Assembly (NCBI RefSeq): GCF_003318255.1
Contig: NZ_QOCF01000018.1
Coordinates: 1-64,000 of the forward strand
Direction of reading: 5' to 3'
DNA length: 64,000 nt
DNA from: Ruegeria sp. A3M17
GTDB taxonomy: Bacteria; Pseudomonadota; Alphaproteobacteria; Rhodobacterales; Rhodobacteraceae
Shown here piece by piece: positions 19,889 through 27,606 of this stretch (within the stretch, counting starts at the first letter, position 1; each line of letters starts with the position of its first letter). Both the position numbers and the translations under genes were made by a program. A model generated the notes under the pieces. The model did not search any database, was not told the origin of the DNA, and saw only the letters and a list, made by a program, of their open reading frames with translations.

Positions 19889-19928
19889 CCTTTGGTTAGC
19901 CATCTTTCCGGTATCTGATTAACCAAAA
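19886..19928 (+). promoter_or_regulatory. Overlapping TTAACC/GGTTA inverted repeats between the two ureohydrolase genes
   Basis: TAACC (19886-19890) faces GGTTA (19894-19898) across TTT, and TTTGGTTA (19891-19898) can alternatively pair with TAACCAAA (19920-19927) as an 8-bp stem with a 21-nt loop. The central GGTTA can pair with either side, so this could be an operator or a pair of exclusive RNA hairpins. Function is inferred only from geometry. Confidence 0.35.
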
Positions 19929-19950
19929 GCCGGACGGGAGAAATACGGGC

Positions 19951-20898
19951 ATGACAGACTTTAACCAACCGATCAGCGGCAATGATCTGGCGCGGTTTTC
20001 CGGGCCGAACACATTCATGCGGTTGCCGCAGGCTGACTCGCTGGCAGAACTGGACGTGGCCGTTCTCGGCATTCCGATGGATATCGGCACCTCATGGCGG
20101 TCCGGCACGCGGTTTGGACCAAAACAGATCCGCAGCGAAAGCGCGATGATCCGGCCCTATAACATGGCCAATTCTGCAGCTCCGTTCGACAGCCTGCAGA
20201 TCGCGGATATCGGGGATCTAGCGATCAATACGTTCTCGCTGCCCGACAGCCTGAAGATCATCAAGGAAAGCTACGATTCAATTCTCGATCAGGCGGTGAT
20301 CCCCGTTGCGATGGGTGGCGACCATTCGATCACGCTGCCGATTTTGCGCGCCATTGCGGCCAGGCACGGGCCGGTCGCGCTGGTGCATGTGGATGCCCAT
20401 GCCGACGTGAATGAAGAGATGTTTGGCGAGCGTGAAACCCACGGCACTGTCTTCCGCCGCGCCTATGAGGAAAAGCTGATCGTCCCGGACAAGACCTTTC
20501 AGATCGGTATCCGCGGTTCGGGTTACGCGGCCAGCGACTTTACCGAGGCGCGGGACTGGGGCTTTCGCCAATTCCCGGCGTGGGAGCTGTGGCAGCAGAA
20601 CCTGACCGAGATCGGCTCGCAAATCCGCAAAACGATCGGCGACCATCCGGTCTATATCACCTATGACATCGACAGTCTGGACCCGGCTTACGCCCCCGGC
20701 ACCGGAACACCGGAAATCGGTGGGCTGACCACGCCGCAAGCCCTCCAACTGATCCATGCGCTGGCGGGCGTGAACGTGGTCGGGTGCGATCTGGTCGAAG
20801 TGTCCCCGCCTTATGATCCCAGCGGCAACACGGCGTTGACGGCAGCAAACCTTCTGTTCGAGCTGCTGTGCATCCTACCCGGAGTGACGTCACGATAG
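19951..20898 (+). CDS. Agmatinase/guanidino-acid ureohydrolase family protein (second copy)
   Basis: A 315-aa paralogue of the preceding gene. Motifs GGDHSITLPI, HVDAHADVNEEMFGE, YDIDSLDPAYAPGTGTPEIGG, and VEVSPPYDPSGNTAL are complete, giving all six metal ligands. The GTRFGPKQIR loop and the HADVNEEMFGE variant differ from the first copy, so the two probably use different guanidino substrates (agmatine, guanidinobutyrate and guanidinopropionate are family options). RBS GGGAG precedes the ATG. Confidence 0.9.
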   Translation: MTDFNQPISGNDLARFSGPNTFMRLPQADSLAELDVAVLGIPMDIGTSWRSGTRFGPKQIRSESAMIRPYNMANSAAPFDSLQIADIGDLAINTFSLPDSLKIIKESYDSILDQAVIPVAMGGDHSITLPILRAIAARHGPVALVHVDAHADVNEEMFGERETHGTVFRRAYEEKLIVPDKTFQIGIRGSGYAASDFTEARDWGFRQFPAWELWQQNLTEIGSQIRKTIGDHPVYITYDIDSLDPAYAPGTGTPEIGGLTTPQALQLIHALAGVNVVGCDLVEVSPPYDPSGNTALTAANLLFELLCILPGVTSR

Positions 20899-20964
20899 TT
20901 CGTATTGCGCCTTGCTTGCCCAAGCGATGCAAGTAGTGTCCCGCAAAAAAACGGGTTTGGGACA

Positions 20965-21381
20965 ATGAAAACGATGTTGTGGCTGATTGTTGGTGTGATT
21001 GTAGCTTCGGTGGCTGTGTTGGCGGCCTATATCCGTCTGGCCCCTTCTGATCCCGGCCAATGGCACGTAACGCCCGAAGTTGAAGCGGATCGCGATCTTG
21101 AGGGCGGTGTGCTCCGCGTGGTCGAAACCGGCCCCGAAGGTCTGGCCCGCTTTGACGCCATTGCGCGCGTGGCACTTCGCACCACTGTATTGGCCGGTTC
21201 GGTTGACGAAGGGATGATCACATATATCACCCGCACCAAAACCGTCGGTTTTCCGGACTATACGACCGTGCAACAGGACGGAGATGTCTTGCGCATCTAC
21301 GCGCGTCTCAGATTTGGGGAATCAGATCTTGGGGTGAACAAGGCCCGGGTGGATGAGTGGTTGGCTTTGTTGAAGCCCTGA
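20965..21381 (+). CDS. DUF1499 family protein
   Basis: A 138-aa protein with one N-terminal membrane segment or signal (LWLIVGVIVASVAVLAAYI) and a DUF1499-type domain ending DEGMITYITRTKTVGFPDYTTVQ...LRIYARLRFGESDLGVNKARVDEWL (quoted in pieces). Likely exposed on the periplasmic side. Function of the family is not established. The ATG has TTGGGA upstream. Its last 60 nt overlap the end of the small Cys-rich gene on the opposite strand. Confidence 0.85.
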   Translation: MKTMLWLIVGVIVASVAVLAAYIRLAPSDPGQWHVTPEVEADRDLEGGVLRVVETGPEGLARFDAIARVALRTTVLAGSVDEGMITYITRTKTVGFPDYTTVQQDGDVLRIYARLRFGESDLGVNKARVDEWLALLKP

Positions 21382-21609
21382 CGACAAACAGCCCTCCTGC
21401 ACCTCGCGCCACATCGGTACATTCAGAGACATCTGGCATTGCGCCATGAACATGCGGCCGTCGACTTGCAGGCAGATCATCTCGCCTAGTTCGACGCGGC
21501 TGCCTGATTTGTCGGTGCAATAGCAGTCCTGAACCTTGCCGCCGGGGCCGATCACATCGGCCAGAGCGGGTGTTACGAACAACATTAAAACCAGTATCAA
21601 CCGTTTCAT
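21322..21609 (-). CDS. Small secreted Cys-rich protein
   Basis: A 95-aa protein with a clear signal peptide (MKRLILVLMLFVTPALA, cleavage after ALA) and a short mature chain with five cysteines at about residues 29, 31, 46, 58 and 74 in the pattern DCYC...MICLQVDGR...AQCQM...EGC. The pattern suggests disulphides or metal binding in the periplasm. It starts divergently from prfA (63 nt) and overlaps the 3' end of the DUF1499 gene. I do not recognise a named family. Confidence 0.7.
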   Translation of the reverse strand: MKRLILVLMLFVTPALADVIGPGGKVQDCYCTDKSGSRVELGEMICLQVDGRMFMAQCQMSLNVPMWREVQEGCLSSGLQQSQPLIHPGLVHPKI

Positions 21610-21672
21610 GGGCAATAACCTAGCACACGGACGGGCCTTGACCAAAGCCCCGGATTGATAGACACCGCCGGG

Positions 21673-22728
21673 ATGATCCCCGAAGAACGACTTGAACAGA
21701 TAACCCAGCGATTCCAGTATCTCGAAGCGGCCATGGCAGATGGTGCCTCGGGCGGGGACATTGCGGCCTTGGCCAAAGAATATTCCGACCTCAAACCGGT
21801 TGTGGATCAGATCATTGCGTGGCGTCAGCTGGTCGCCGATCTGGCCGAGGCCGAGGCGATGTTGGCCGACCCCGACATGAAAGAATTGGCGGAAGAAGAA
21901 ATTCCGGCGTTGAAGACCCGCATCCCCGAATCCGAACACGCCCTGCAGCTTGCCCTGTTGCCCCGTGATGCGGCAGATGCGCGTCCGGCAATGCTGGAAA
22001 TCCGTCCCGGAACTGGCGGAGATGAGGCCGCATTGTTCGCCGGGGACCTTCTGCGCATGTACCAGCGCTATTCCGAAGCACGGGGATGGAAGTTTGAGAT
22101 CATCGAAGAACAGGCCTCAGATCTGGGCGGGATTAAAGAGGTCGTGGCCCACATCAAGGGCGAGAACGTGTTTGCCCGGATGAAGTACGAATCCGGCGTG
22201 CACCGGGTGCAGCGCGTGCCGGAAACCGAAAGCGGCGGACGTATTCATACTTCGGCTGCGACGGTCGCGGTTTTGCCCGAGGCTGAGGATGTGGATATCC
22301 AGATCGACGCCAATGATATTCGCATCGACACCATGCGTAGCTCGGGTGCTGGGGGGCAGCACGTGAACACCACCGACTCGGCGGTGCGTATTACTCACCT
22401 GCCGACTGGGATCGTCGTAACAAGCTCGGAAAAATCGCAACACCGCAACCGCGAGATTGCGATGCAGGTGCTCAAAACCCGGCTCTATGATCAGGAACGC
22501 CAGCGGATCGACAGTGAGCGGTCGGCCGATCGCGCCAGCCAGGTGGGCTCAGGCGATCGGTCCGAGCGGATCCGAACTTACAATTTCCCGCAGGGGCGCA
22601 TGACCGATCACCGCATCAATCTGACGCTATACAAGCTGGATCAGGTGATGCAGGGCGATCTGGATGAGGTGATCGACGCGTTGACTGCTGACGATCAGGC
22701 GCGGCTGCTGGCCGATATGGCGCAATGA
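21673..22728 (+). CDS. prfA: Peptide chain release factor 1
   Basis: A 351-aa translation termination factor that reads UAA and UAG. The GGQ peptidyl-tRNA hydrolysis motif is in [17 protein letters not shown] near residue 225, and the stop-codon-reading region precedes it in the [14 protein letters not shown] domain. The glutamine of GGQ is the target of the product of the next gene. Start at MIPEERLEQ is family-typical. Stop and prmC start overlap as ATGA. Confidence 0.97.
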   Translation: MIPEERLEQITQRFQYLEAAMADGASGGDIAALAKEYSDLKPVVDQIIAWRQLVADLAEAEAMLADPDMKELAEEEIPALKTRIPESEHALQLALLPRDAADARPAMLEIRPGTGGDEAALFAGDLLRMYQRYSEARGWKFEIIEEQASDLGGIKEVVAHIKGENVFARMKYESGVHRVQRVPETESGGRIHTSAATVAVLPEAEDVDIQIDANDIRIDTMRSSGAGGQHVNTTDSAVRITHLPTGIVVTSSEKSQHRNREIAMQVLKTRLYDQERQRIDSERSADRASQVGSGDRSERIRTYNFPQGRMTDHRINLTLYKLDQVMQGDLDEVIDALTADDQARLLADMAQ

Positions 22729-23570
22729 TCGCGGCGCTGACAGCAGCACAGGCGATGGTCGCAGCCACAGCGCGTCTGCGGGCGGCTGGCGTGACTGACC
22801 CGGCGCGGGATGCGCGGGTTCTGCTGGCCCATGCGGCGCGGATCGAAGCCAGCCGGGTCACTCTGATCGCGCCCGAAGAGCTGTCTCCTGAGGTTGCAGA
22901 GCGTTATGATCAGTTGATCTCGCTGCGTGCGGTGCGTGTGCCGGTGTCTCACCTGTTGGGCGAGCGCGAGTTTTATGGCCGACGGTTCCGCGTCAGTCGC
23001 GATGTGCTGGACCCACGGCCGGAAACCGAAGCGCTGATCGAAGCCGCGCTCAGTGAACCGTTCGATCATGTTCTGGATCTGGGTGTCGGCTCAGGCTGTA
23101 TCCTGATCACGTTGCTGGCCGAACGGGCCAGTGCCTCGGGCGTGGGTGCGGACCTGAGCGAGGCAGCCTGCCTGCAGGCCAGCGCAAATGCAGTGCAGCA
23201 TCAGGTGCAAAGCCGGGTGGAAATTCTGCAATCAGACTGGTTTCAGAATATTGACGGCCAGTTTGATCTGATCGTTTCGAATCCGCCCTACATTTCACTG
23301 CAAGAAATGGCCGACCTTTCGCCAGAAGTGCGCGTGCATGAACCGCGCATGGCGCTGACGGACGAAGGGGACGGGTTGGGCGCTTACCGTCGCATCGCAG
23401 CCGGCGCACCGGACTTTCTGCTACCGGGCGGGCGTCTGCTGGTGGAAATCGGGCCAACGCAGGGGCAAAGCGTCGCGGTTTTGTTCGAGTCGGCGGGTTT
23501 GACAGCCACACGGATCGTTCCCGATCTGGACGGCCGCGATCGCGTCGTTTTTGCCAAAATGCCGCATTAA
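22725..23570 (+). CDS. prmC: Release factor glutamine methyltransferase
   Basis: A 281-aa enzyme that methylates the glutamine of the GGQ motif in release factors. An N-terminal helical domain (residues 1-85) is followed by the SAM-binding core with [16 protein letters not shown] and the catalytic NPPYIS motif near residue 187. Translationally coupled to prfA, the usual arrangement. An alternative annotation as generic HemK is the same family. Confidence 0.97.
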   Translation: MIAALTAAQAMVAATARLRAAGVTDPARDARVLLAHAARIEASRVTLIAPEELSPEVAERYDQLISLRAVRVPVSHLLGEREFYGRRFRVSRDVLDPRPETEALIEAALSEPFDHVLDLGVGSGCILITLLAERASASGVGADLSEAACLQASANAVQHQVQSRVEILQSDWFQNIDGQFDLIVSNPPYISLQEMADLSPEVRVHEPRMALTDEGDGLGAYRRIAAGAPDFLLPGGRLLVEIGPTQGQSVAVLFESAGLTATRIVPDLDGRDRVVFAKMPH

Positions 23571-23807
23571 TGCGGCAACCTGAGGCCGAAATACGCCGAT
23601 TAATGTAAAAAAGCTGCGAATTTTTGGACAACCCCCTTGTCTGTACGCTCAGGACGTGTTTACTCAACACCAGTCGGAGGGCTGACGCTGGTTCAGCGGG
23701 CCCCGGACGCCAAGCCCAAAATAGTCGACATCGCGTCACAGCTAAGCTTTTGAGCAGTGCAGGATGCGAGATGATCGACAGCGAATGACAAGGCTGACGT
23801 AAAGTAA
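23571..23807. other. 237-nt intergenic region before the DUF4167 gene
   Basis: No open frame with a ribosome site was found. The region must hold the end of the prfA-prmC transcript and the promoter of the DUF4167 gene; no clear intrinsic terminator is visible after prmC. Confidence 0.5.
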
Positions 23808-24404
23808 ATGAGATCTTCCAAATCCCGCTCTCGGGTCAAGAATAACCGCAACCGTCCTTCTGGGGGCAATGTCGTAAATCGGGTTTTTGACAGCTCGGGT
23901 CCCGAAGGCAAGGTGCGCGGTACGCCCCAGCAGATTATCGACAAATATAATCAGTTGGCGCGCGACGCCCAACTGTCCAATGACCGTGTGGCCGCTGAGA
24001 ACTTTCAGCAGCACGCAGAACACTATCTGCGCCTGCTGAGTGAGGCACAGCGCGAAATGGAAGCGCGCCGCGAAGAGCAAGACCGCCAGAACCGCGAGCG
24101 TCAGGCCGAGCGGGATCGCGAACGCGCCGAGCGCCAGGAGCGCGAAGCTGCCGCCCGTCAGTCGGACCCGGCCGAAGCGCCGCAACCGGACGTGATGGAT
24201 TTCACACCCGAGGCAGCTACCCCGGAATCCGGTTTGGTTGAGACCCCGGAGAGCAAGGATGCTGCTGCTGCGGCGGCCACCGAAGCACCGGCGAAAAAAG
24301 AAAAAGCACCGCGTCGCCCGCGTACGCGTAAGCCAAAGCCCGCGCCAGAGGGGGCAGAGGACGCGCCGACAAGCAACGGTGATGCACCGGAAGCGGCTGA
24401 GTAA
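23808..24404 (+). CDS. DUF4167 domain protein
   Basis: A 198-aa protein. Residues 1-75 form the conserved DUF4167 region (MRSSKSRSRVKNN, then NRVFDSSGPEGKVRGTPQQI and ENFQQHAEHYLRL), rich in basic residues and likely to bind nucleic acid. Residues 80-120 are a charged helical stretch (REEQDRQNRERQAERDRER) that could form a coiled coil, and the tail is Ala/Pro/Glu/Lys-rich and disordered. Common in Alphaproteobacteria, where its role is not settled. Ends at a strong terminator. Confidence 0.85.
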   Translation: MRSSKSRSRVKNNRNRPSGGNVVNRVFDSSGPEGKVRGTPQQIIDKYNQLARDAQLSNDRVAAENFQQHAEHYLRLLSEAQREMEARREEQDRQNRERQAERDRERAERQEREAAARQSDPAEAPQPDVMDFTPEAATPESGLVETPESKDAAAAAATEAPAKKEKAPRRPRTRKPKPAPEGAEDAPTSNGDAPEAAE

Positions 24405-24422
24405 TTTCCGCCATAGAGTTCA

Positions 24423-24458
24423 AAAAAGCCCCGGAGTTCGCTCCGGGGCTTTTTCTTT
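24423..24458. terminator. Strong bidirectional intrinsic terminator
   Basis: A perfect 14-bp stem, AAAAAGCCCCGGAG (24423-24436) with CTCCGGGGCTTTTT (24441-24454), closed by the stable tetraloop TTCG. T-rich on both strands, placed between the converging DUF4167 and rsmA genes. Confidence 0.95.
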
Positions 24459-24463
24459 GCACA

Positions 24464-25306
24464 TTAGCTTTTTTGAACTTCTCGGGCCAGCGCGCAGAAC
24501 GCTTCGAGCGGGACTTGTTCGGCGCGCTCTGTGGGTTGAATCCCAGCCGCGAGCAGGCGGTCCTCGATATCCGGCGCCACGCCTTTTAGCGATGCGCGCA
24601 GCATCTTGCGGCGCTGGTTGAAGGCTGCGGCCACGACGCGCGACAAAACCCGGGCATCCGCAGGGTAGCGCGGTTCGGGCAGGGCCGTCAGGTGCACAAC
24701 AGCGCTTGAGACCTTTGGTGGCGGGGTGAACGCTCCGGGCGGCAGGGACATGGCGATGCGCGCCTCGGCCCGCCATTGGGCAAGGATCGCAAGGCGGCCA
24801 TAGGCTTTGCCTCCGGGTTGGGCAACGATGCGTTCTGCGACTTCGCGCTGGAACATCAGCGTCAGGCTTTGCCAGAACGGTGGCCATTCGGGCGGGGTCA
24901 GCCAGCGCACCAGCAATTCGGTGCCAACGTTATACGGCAGGTTTGCGGCGATGCGGATCGGAGGGGTCAGATGCGCCAGCGGGTCGATTTCCAGGGCGTC
25001 GCCGTTGATGACCTCAAGACGGCCCGGATAAGCAGCAGCGATGTCATTCAGGGCAGCGATGCAGCGAGTGTCTTTTTCGACCGCGACGACCTTGCGCGCG
25101 CCTTCTGACAACAGACCACGGGTCAGCCCCCCGGGCCCGGGTCCGATTTCCAGAACGTCGCATTCCGTAAGGTCCCCTGCCTGCCGCGCGATCTTGGCCG
25201 TCAGGTTGAGGTCCAGCAGAAAGTTCTGCCCCAGCGATTTACGCGCCGAGAGCTGATGTGTCGCGATAACCTCGCGCAGAGGGGGAAGGGTGTCGATTGA
25301 ACTCAT
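24464..25306 (-). CDS. rsmA: 16S rRNA dimethyladenosine transferase
   Basis: A 280-aa KsgA-type enzyme that dimethylates two adjacent adenosines near the 3' end of 16S rRNA. Motifs: [21 protein letters not shown] (motif I), INGDALEID, and the catalytic [11 protein letters not shown] (NLPY); the C-terminal helical domain has [12 protein letters not shown]. It is the last gene of the lptG-lptD-surA-pdxA-rsmA run; an 84-nt gap containing a copy of the 3'-end repeat element separates it from pdxA. Confidence 0.97.
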   Translation of the reverse strand: MSSIDTLPPLREVIATHQLSARKSLGQNFLLDLNLTAKIARQAGDLTECDVLEIGPGPGGLTRGLLSEGARKVVAVEKDTRCIAALNDIAAAYPGRLEVINGDALEIDPLAHLTPPIRIAANLPYNVGTELLVRWLTPPEWPPFWQSLTLMFQREVAERIVAQPGGKAYGRLAILAQWRAEARIAMSLPPGAFTPPPKVSSAVVHLTALPEPRYPADARVLSRVVAAAFNQRRKMLRASLKGVAPDIEDRLLAAGIQPTERAEQVPLEAFCALAREVQKS

Positions 25307-25355
25307 GATCCGATTACCGTGGCGCGTGTCCGAGGGGGAACGCCAGTGATTTTTT

Positions 25356-25388
25356 GCCTCCGGCGGGGATATTTTCAGCCAGGTGAAG
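25356..25388 (-). repeat. Conserved 3'-end intergenic element, copy A
   Basis: Reads GCCTCCGGCGGGGATATTTT then CAGCCAGGTGAAG on the plus strand, so in pdxA sense it begins CTTCACCTGG, 2 nt after the pdxA stop codon. Here it lies inside a same-strand gene run. Copies B (35740-35771) and C (59750-59782) have the same position relative to their genes. Confidence 0.75.
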
Positions 25389-25390
25389 GA

Positions 25391-26356
25391 TCAAGCGCTT
25401 TGTGCCATCCGTTGGGCCAGTTTCAGCGCCTCGATCAGGCTGGTGGGGTTTGCTATGCCCTGTCCGGCGATATCCAGTGCGGTGCCGTGATCGGGCGAGG
25501 TGCGAATGAAAGGCAGGCCGAGGGTCACGTTCACGCCACGGTCGAAGTCGAGTGTCTTGATCGGGATCAGTGCCTGATCGTGATACATGGCAATTGCGGC
25601 GTCATATCGGGCGCGGGCGCCAGCGTGGAACATCGTGTCCGCCGGGTGTGGGCCGGTAACCGTGCAGGTATCGCCCGGCAAATCAGATATCAGAGGGGCG
25701 ATCCAGTCCAGTTCTTCATGCCCCATTTTACCGCCTTCGCCCGCATGCGGGTTCAGCCCGGCAATGGCGATACGAGGATGGGGTATACCGAATTGTCTAC
25801 GCAGACCTTCAGCAGTAATGGCGATGGTTTCTCGCAGCAGGTCGGGGGTGAGCTCGGACGGGACGCGCGACAGCGGGATGTGGATCGTTGCGGGCACCAC
25901 GCGAAGCTGATCGCTGGCCAGCATCATCACGACGCGCTTGCGCCCGGCCAGAGCGGCTAGAAATTCGGTATGGCCGGGATAGGCGAACCCGGCCCCGTCG
26001 ATCAGCGCTTTTTTGTGGATCGGTGCAGTGCACAGCGCCGACGCTGCGCCGGATTGCACCAGGGAAACACCGGTTTCGATGGCGTCGATCACACTGGGCG
26101 CATTGGACGGATCCGGTTGGCCTGCTGTGTTTTTGGCGGGAAAGCTCAATTGCAGAACAGGCAGGGCACTGGCGCAGATTTCATTGGCCTGAGCCGGATC
26201 GCTGATCAGCTGCGTGGGCGTGTCTGCGGGCAGATGCGCCGCATCGCCGATATAGAAAAACGGACAGCTCGCGCGCAGTTCAGACCAGGCTTTGGCGGCG
26301 ATTTCGGGGCCTATGCCAGCAGGATCGCCACAGCTTAGCGCGATGGGCGCATTCAT
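25391..26356 (-). CDS. pdxA: 4-hydroxythreonine-4-phosphate dehydrogenase
   Basis: A 321-aa NAD-dependent, metal-dependent enzyme of pyridoxal 5'-phosphate biosynthesis. Family motifs: SCGDPAGIGPEI at the N-terminus, the metal-binding GHTEFLA region, GLNPHAGEGG and HDQALIPIK (metal His), then FIRTSPDHGTA near the C-terminus. Start overlaps the surA-like stop by 4 nt. The surA-pdxA-rsmA order is the familiar proteobacterial arrangement. Confidence 0.97.
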   Translation of the reverse strand: MNAPIALSCGDPAGIGPEIAAKAWSELRASCPFFYIGDAAHLPADTPTQLISDPAQANEICASALPVLQLSFPAKNTAGQPDPSNAPSVIDAIETGVSLVQSGAASALCTAPIHKKALIDGAGFAYPGHTEFLAALAGRKRVVMMLASDQLRVVPATIHIPLSRVPSELTPDLLRETIAITAEGLRRQFGIPHPRIAIAGLNPHAGEGGKMGHEELDWIAPLISDLPGDTCTVTGPHPADTMFHAGARARYDAAIAMYHDQALIPIKTLDFDRGVNVTLGLPFIRTSPDHGTALDIAGQGIANPTSLIEALKLAQRMAQSA

Positions 26357-27606
26357 TGCTCGATGATCGTCGCGTCGGCGCGGAGCTGTTCAACCAGACT
26401 TTCGGCAAAGGCCTGCAGGCGTTGTTGCGTCAGGGCGTTGGCCACATCCACGCGCGTCGTGTCTTCGCCCCGGTCCAATGTGCGCGTGCACAGCATCAGG
26501 AATTTCAGAGTCTGGCCGTTGTTTCCCGTAAGCGTCGTGGAAACTTCGTTCAGGTCCAGCTTGGACAGCTCAAGCGCCACATCGCGGGGGATCTCGGACG
26601 GGCTGGCTTCGACACGTTGCAGTACCCCAGCAGGTTGATCCTTGGCGATGCCATAGAGGTCGTCGCAGTTATCAATCTGTTCGCGCAGCTTGGCGGCCTT
26701 GGCCAGGGTTTCGGCACTGCGACCGCCAGCCATGTTGTAAATCGCGTAGTCGATCTTGGAGTATCGCGGTGTGCTGGTGCTGACTTCGCGTAATCCGCGC
26801 AGCTGGAACAGCGCGATGGCATTGGGCAACGACAAAGGCTGTGTGATGTCGCCTGTTTTGAGACCCAGAATCACAGGTTGCAGGGCAGGGGGCAAGTCGG
26901 TCAGGTTAAGCCATTCCAAACGTCCGCCGTCATCGCGTGTACCAGCTGCCGAATACTGTGTGGCGGCAGAAGAAAACGCATCGAAACCTTCAAGCAGTGC
27001 GATCTCTTCGGCCAGCAATTCGGCTTGGGCCAAGGTCTGCGGCGTGACCGGAATAATGATTTCCGACATCAGGACTTGAAGCCCGCCACTCCCGGCCTGT
27101 CCCAAAGCCCGGTTGATCTCGTCTTCGCTCGGCCTGGCTTGCGACAGAAAGCGCGAACTGACGTAGTCGCGCCACGACAGCTGATCAGCGACGAAATCCC
27201 GTACGGTTTCGGGGGAAACGCCGGATTCGCCCAGTAATTGCAGGAACTCATCGGTCGAAAGACGGCCACGGGTTGCAAACTCATCAATGCCCACCTGAAT
27301 GTCTTCAGGTGCGACCTCGATTCCTGCATCGCGCATGGCCTGTTTGCGCAGTCGTTCGTCGATCAGCGCGTCGCGGACTTCGTCCTCGGTGGCGCCAGTG
27401 GCACCCAGAACGGTCAGGAATTGCTGGCGCTGCTGAAGTTCGTACCAGGTGACAATGTCCTGGTTCACCTTGATCGCAGGTGAAAACAGGCTCTGGGCCT
27501 GGCTGTGACCAGTGGACAGGGCCAGCAAAGCGGCAGCCAGTGCCGGTGCAACCGGTTTTAGCCAACCGGAACGGACTATTCGCGAGAAACGTGAAATCAA
27601 CTGCAT
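26353..27606 (-). CDS. surA: SurA-like periplasmic peptidyl-prolyl isomerase/chaperone
   Basis: A 417-aa exported protein (signal ending near SQAQ, residue 38). The N-terminal SurA-type chaperone region follows (IKVNQDIVTWYELQQRQQFL and helices to about residue 165), then one parvulin-like domain (about 170-275, with FSSAATQYSAAGTRDDGGRL), and a C-terminal helical segment. It escorts outer-membrane proteins such as LptD. Placement between lptD and pdxA supports the name, although sequence is far from the E. coli protein. It overlaps lptD by 10 nt. Confidence 0.85.
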   Translation of the reverse strand: MQLISRFSRIVRSGWLKPVAPALAAALLALSTGHSQAQSLFSPAIKVNQDIVTWYELQQRQQFLTVLGATGATEDEVRDALIDERLRKQAMRDAGIEVAPEDIQVGIDEFATRGRLSTDEFLQLLGESGVSPETVRDFVADQLSWRDYVSSRFLSQARPSEDEINRALGQAGSGGLQVLMSEIIIPVTPQTLAQAELLAEEIALLEGFDAFSSAATQYSAAGTRDDGGRLEWLNLTDLPPALQPVILGLKTGDITQPLSLPNAIALFQLRGLREVSTSTPRYSKIDYAIYNMAGGRSAETLAKAAKLREQIDNCDDLYGIAKDQPAGVLQRVEASPSEIPRDVALELSKLDLNEVSTTLTGNNGQTLKFLMLCTRTLDRGEDTTRVDVANALTQQRLQAFAESLVEQLRADATIIEQ

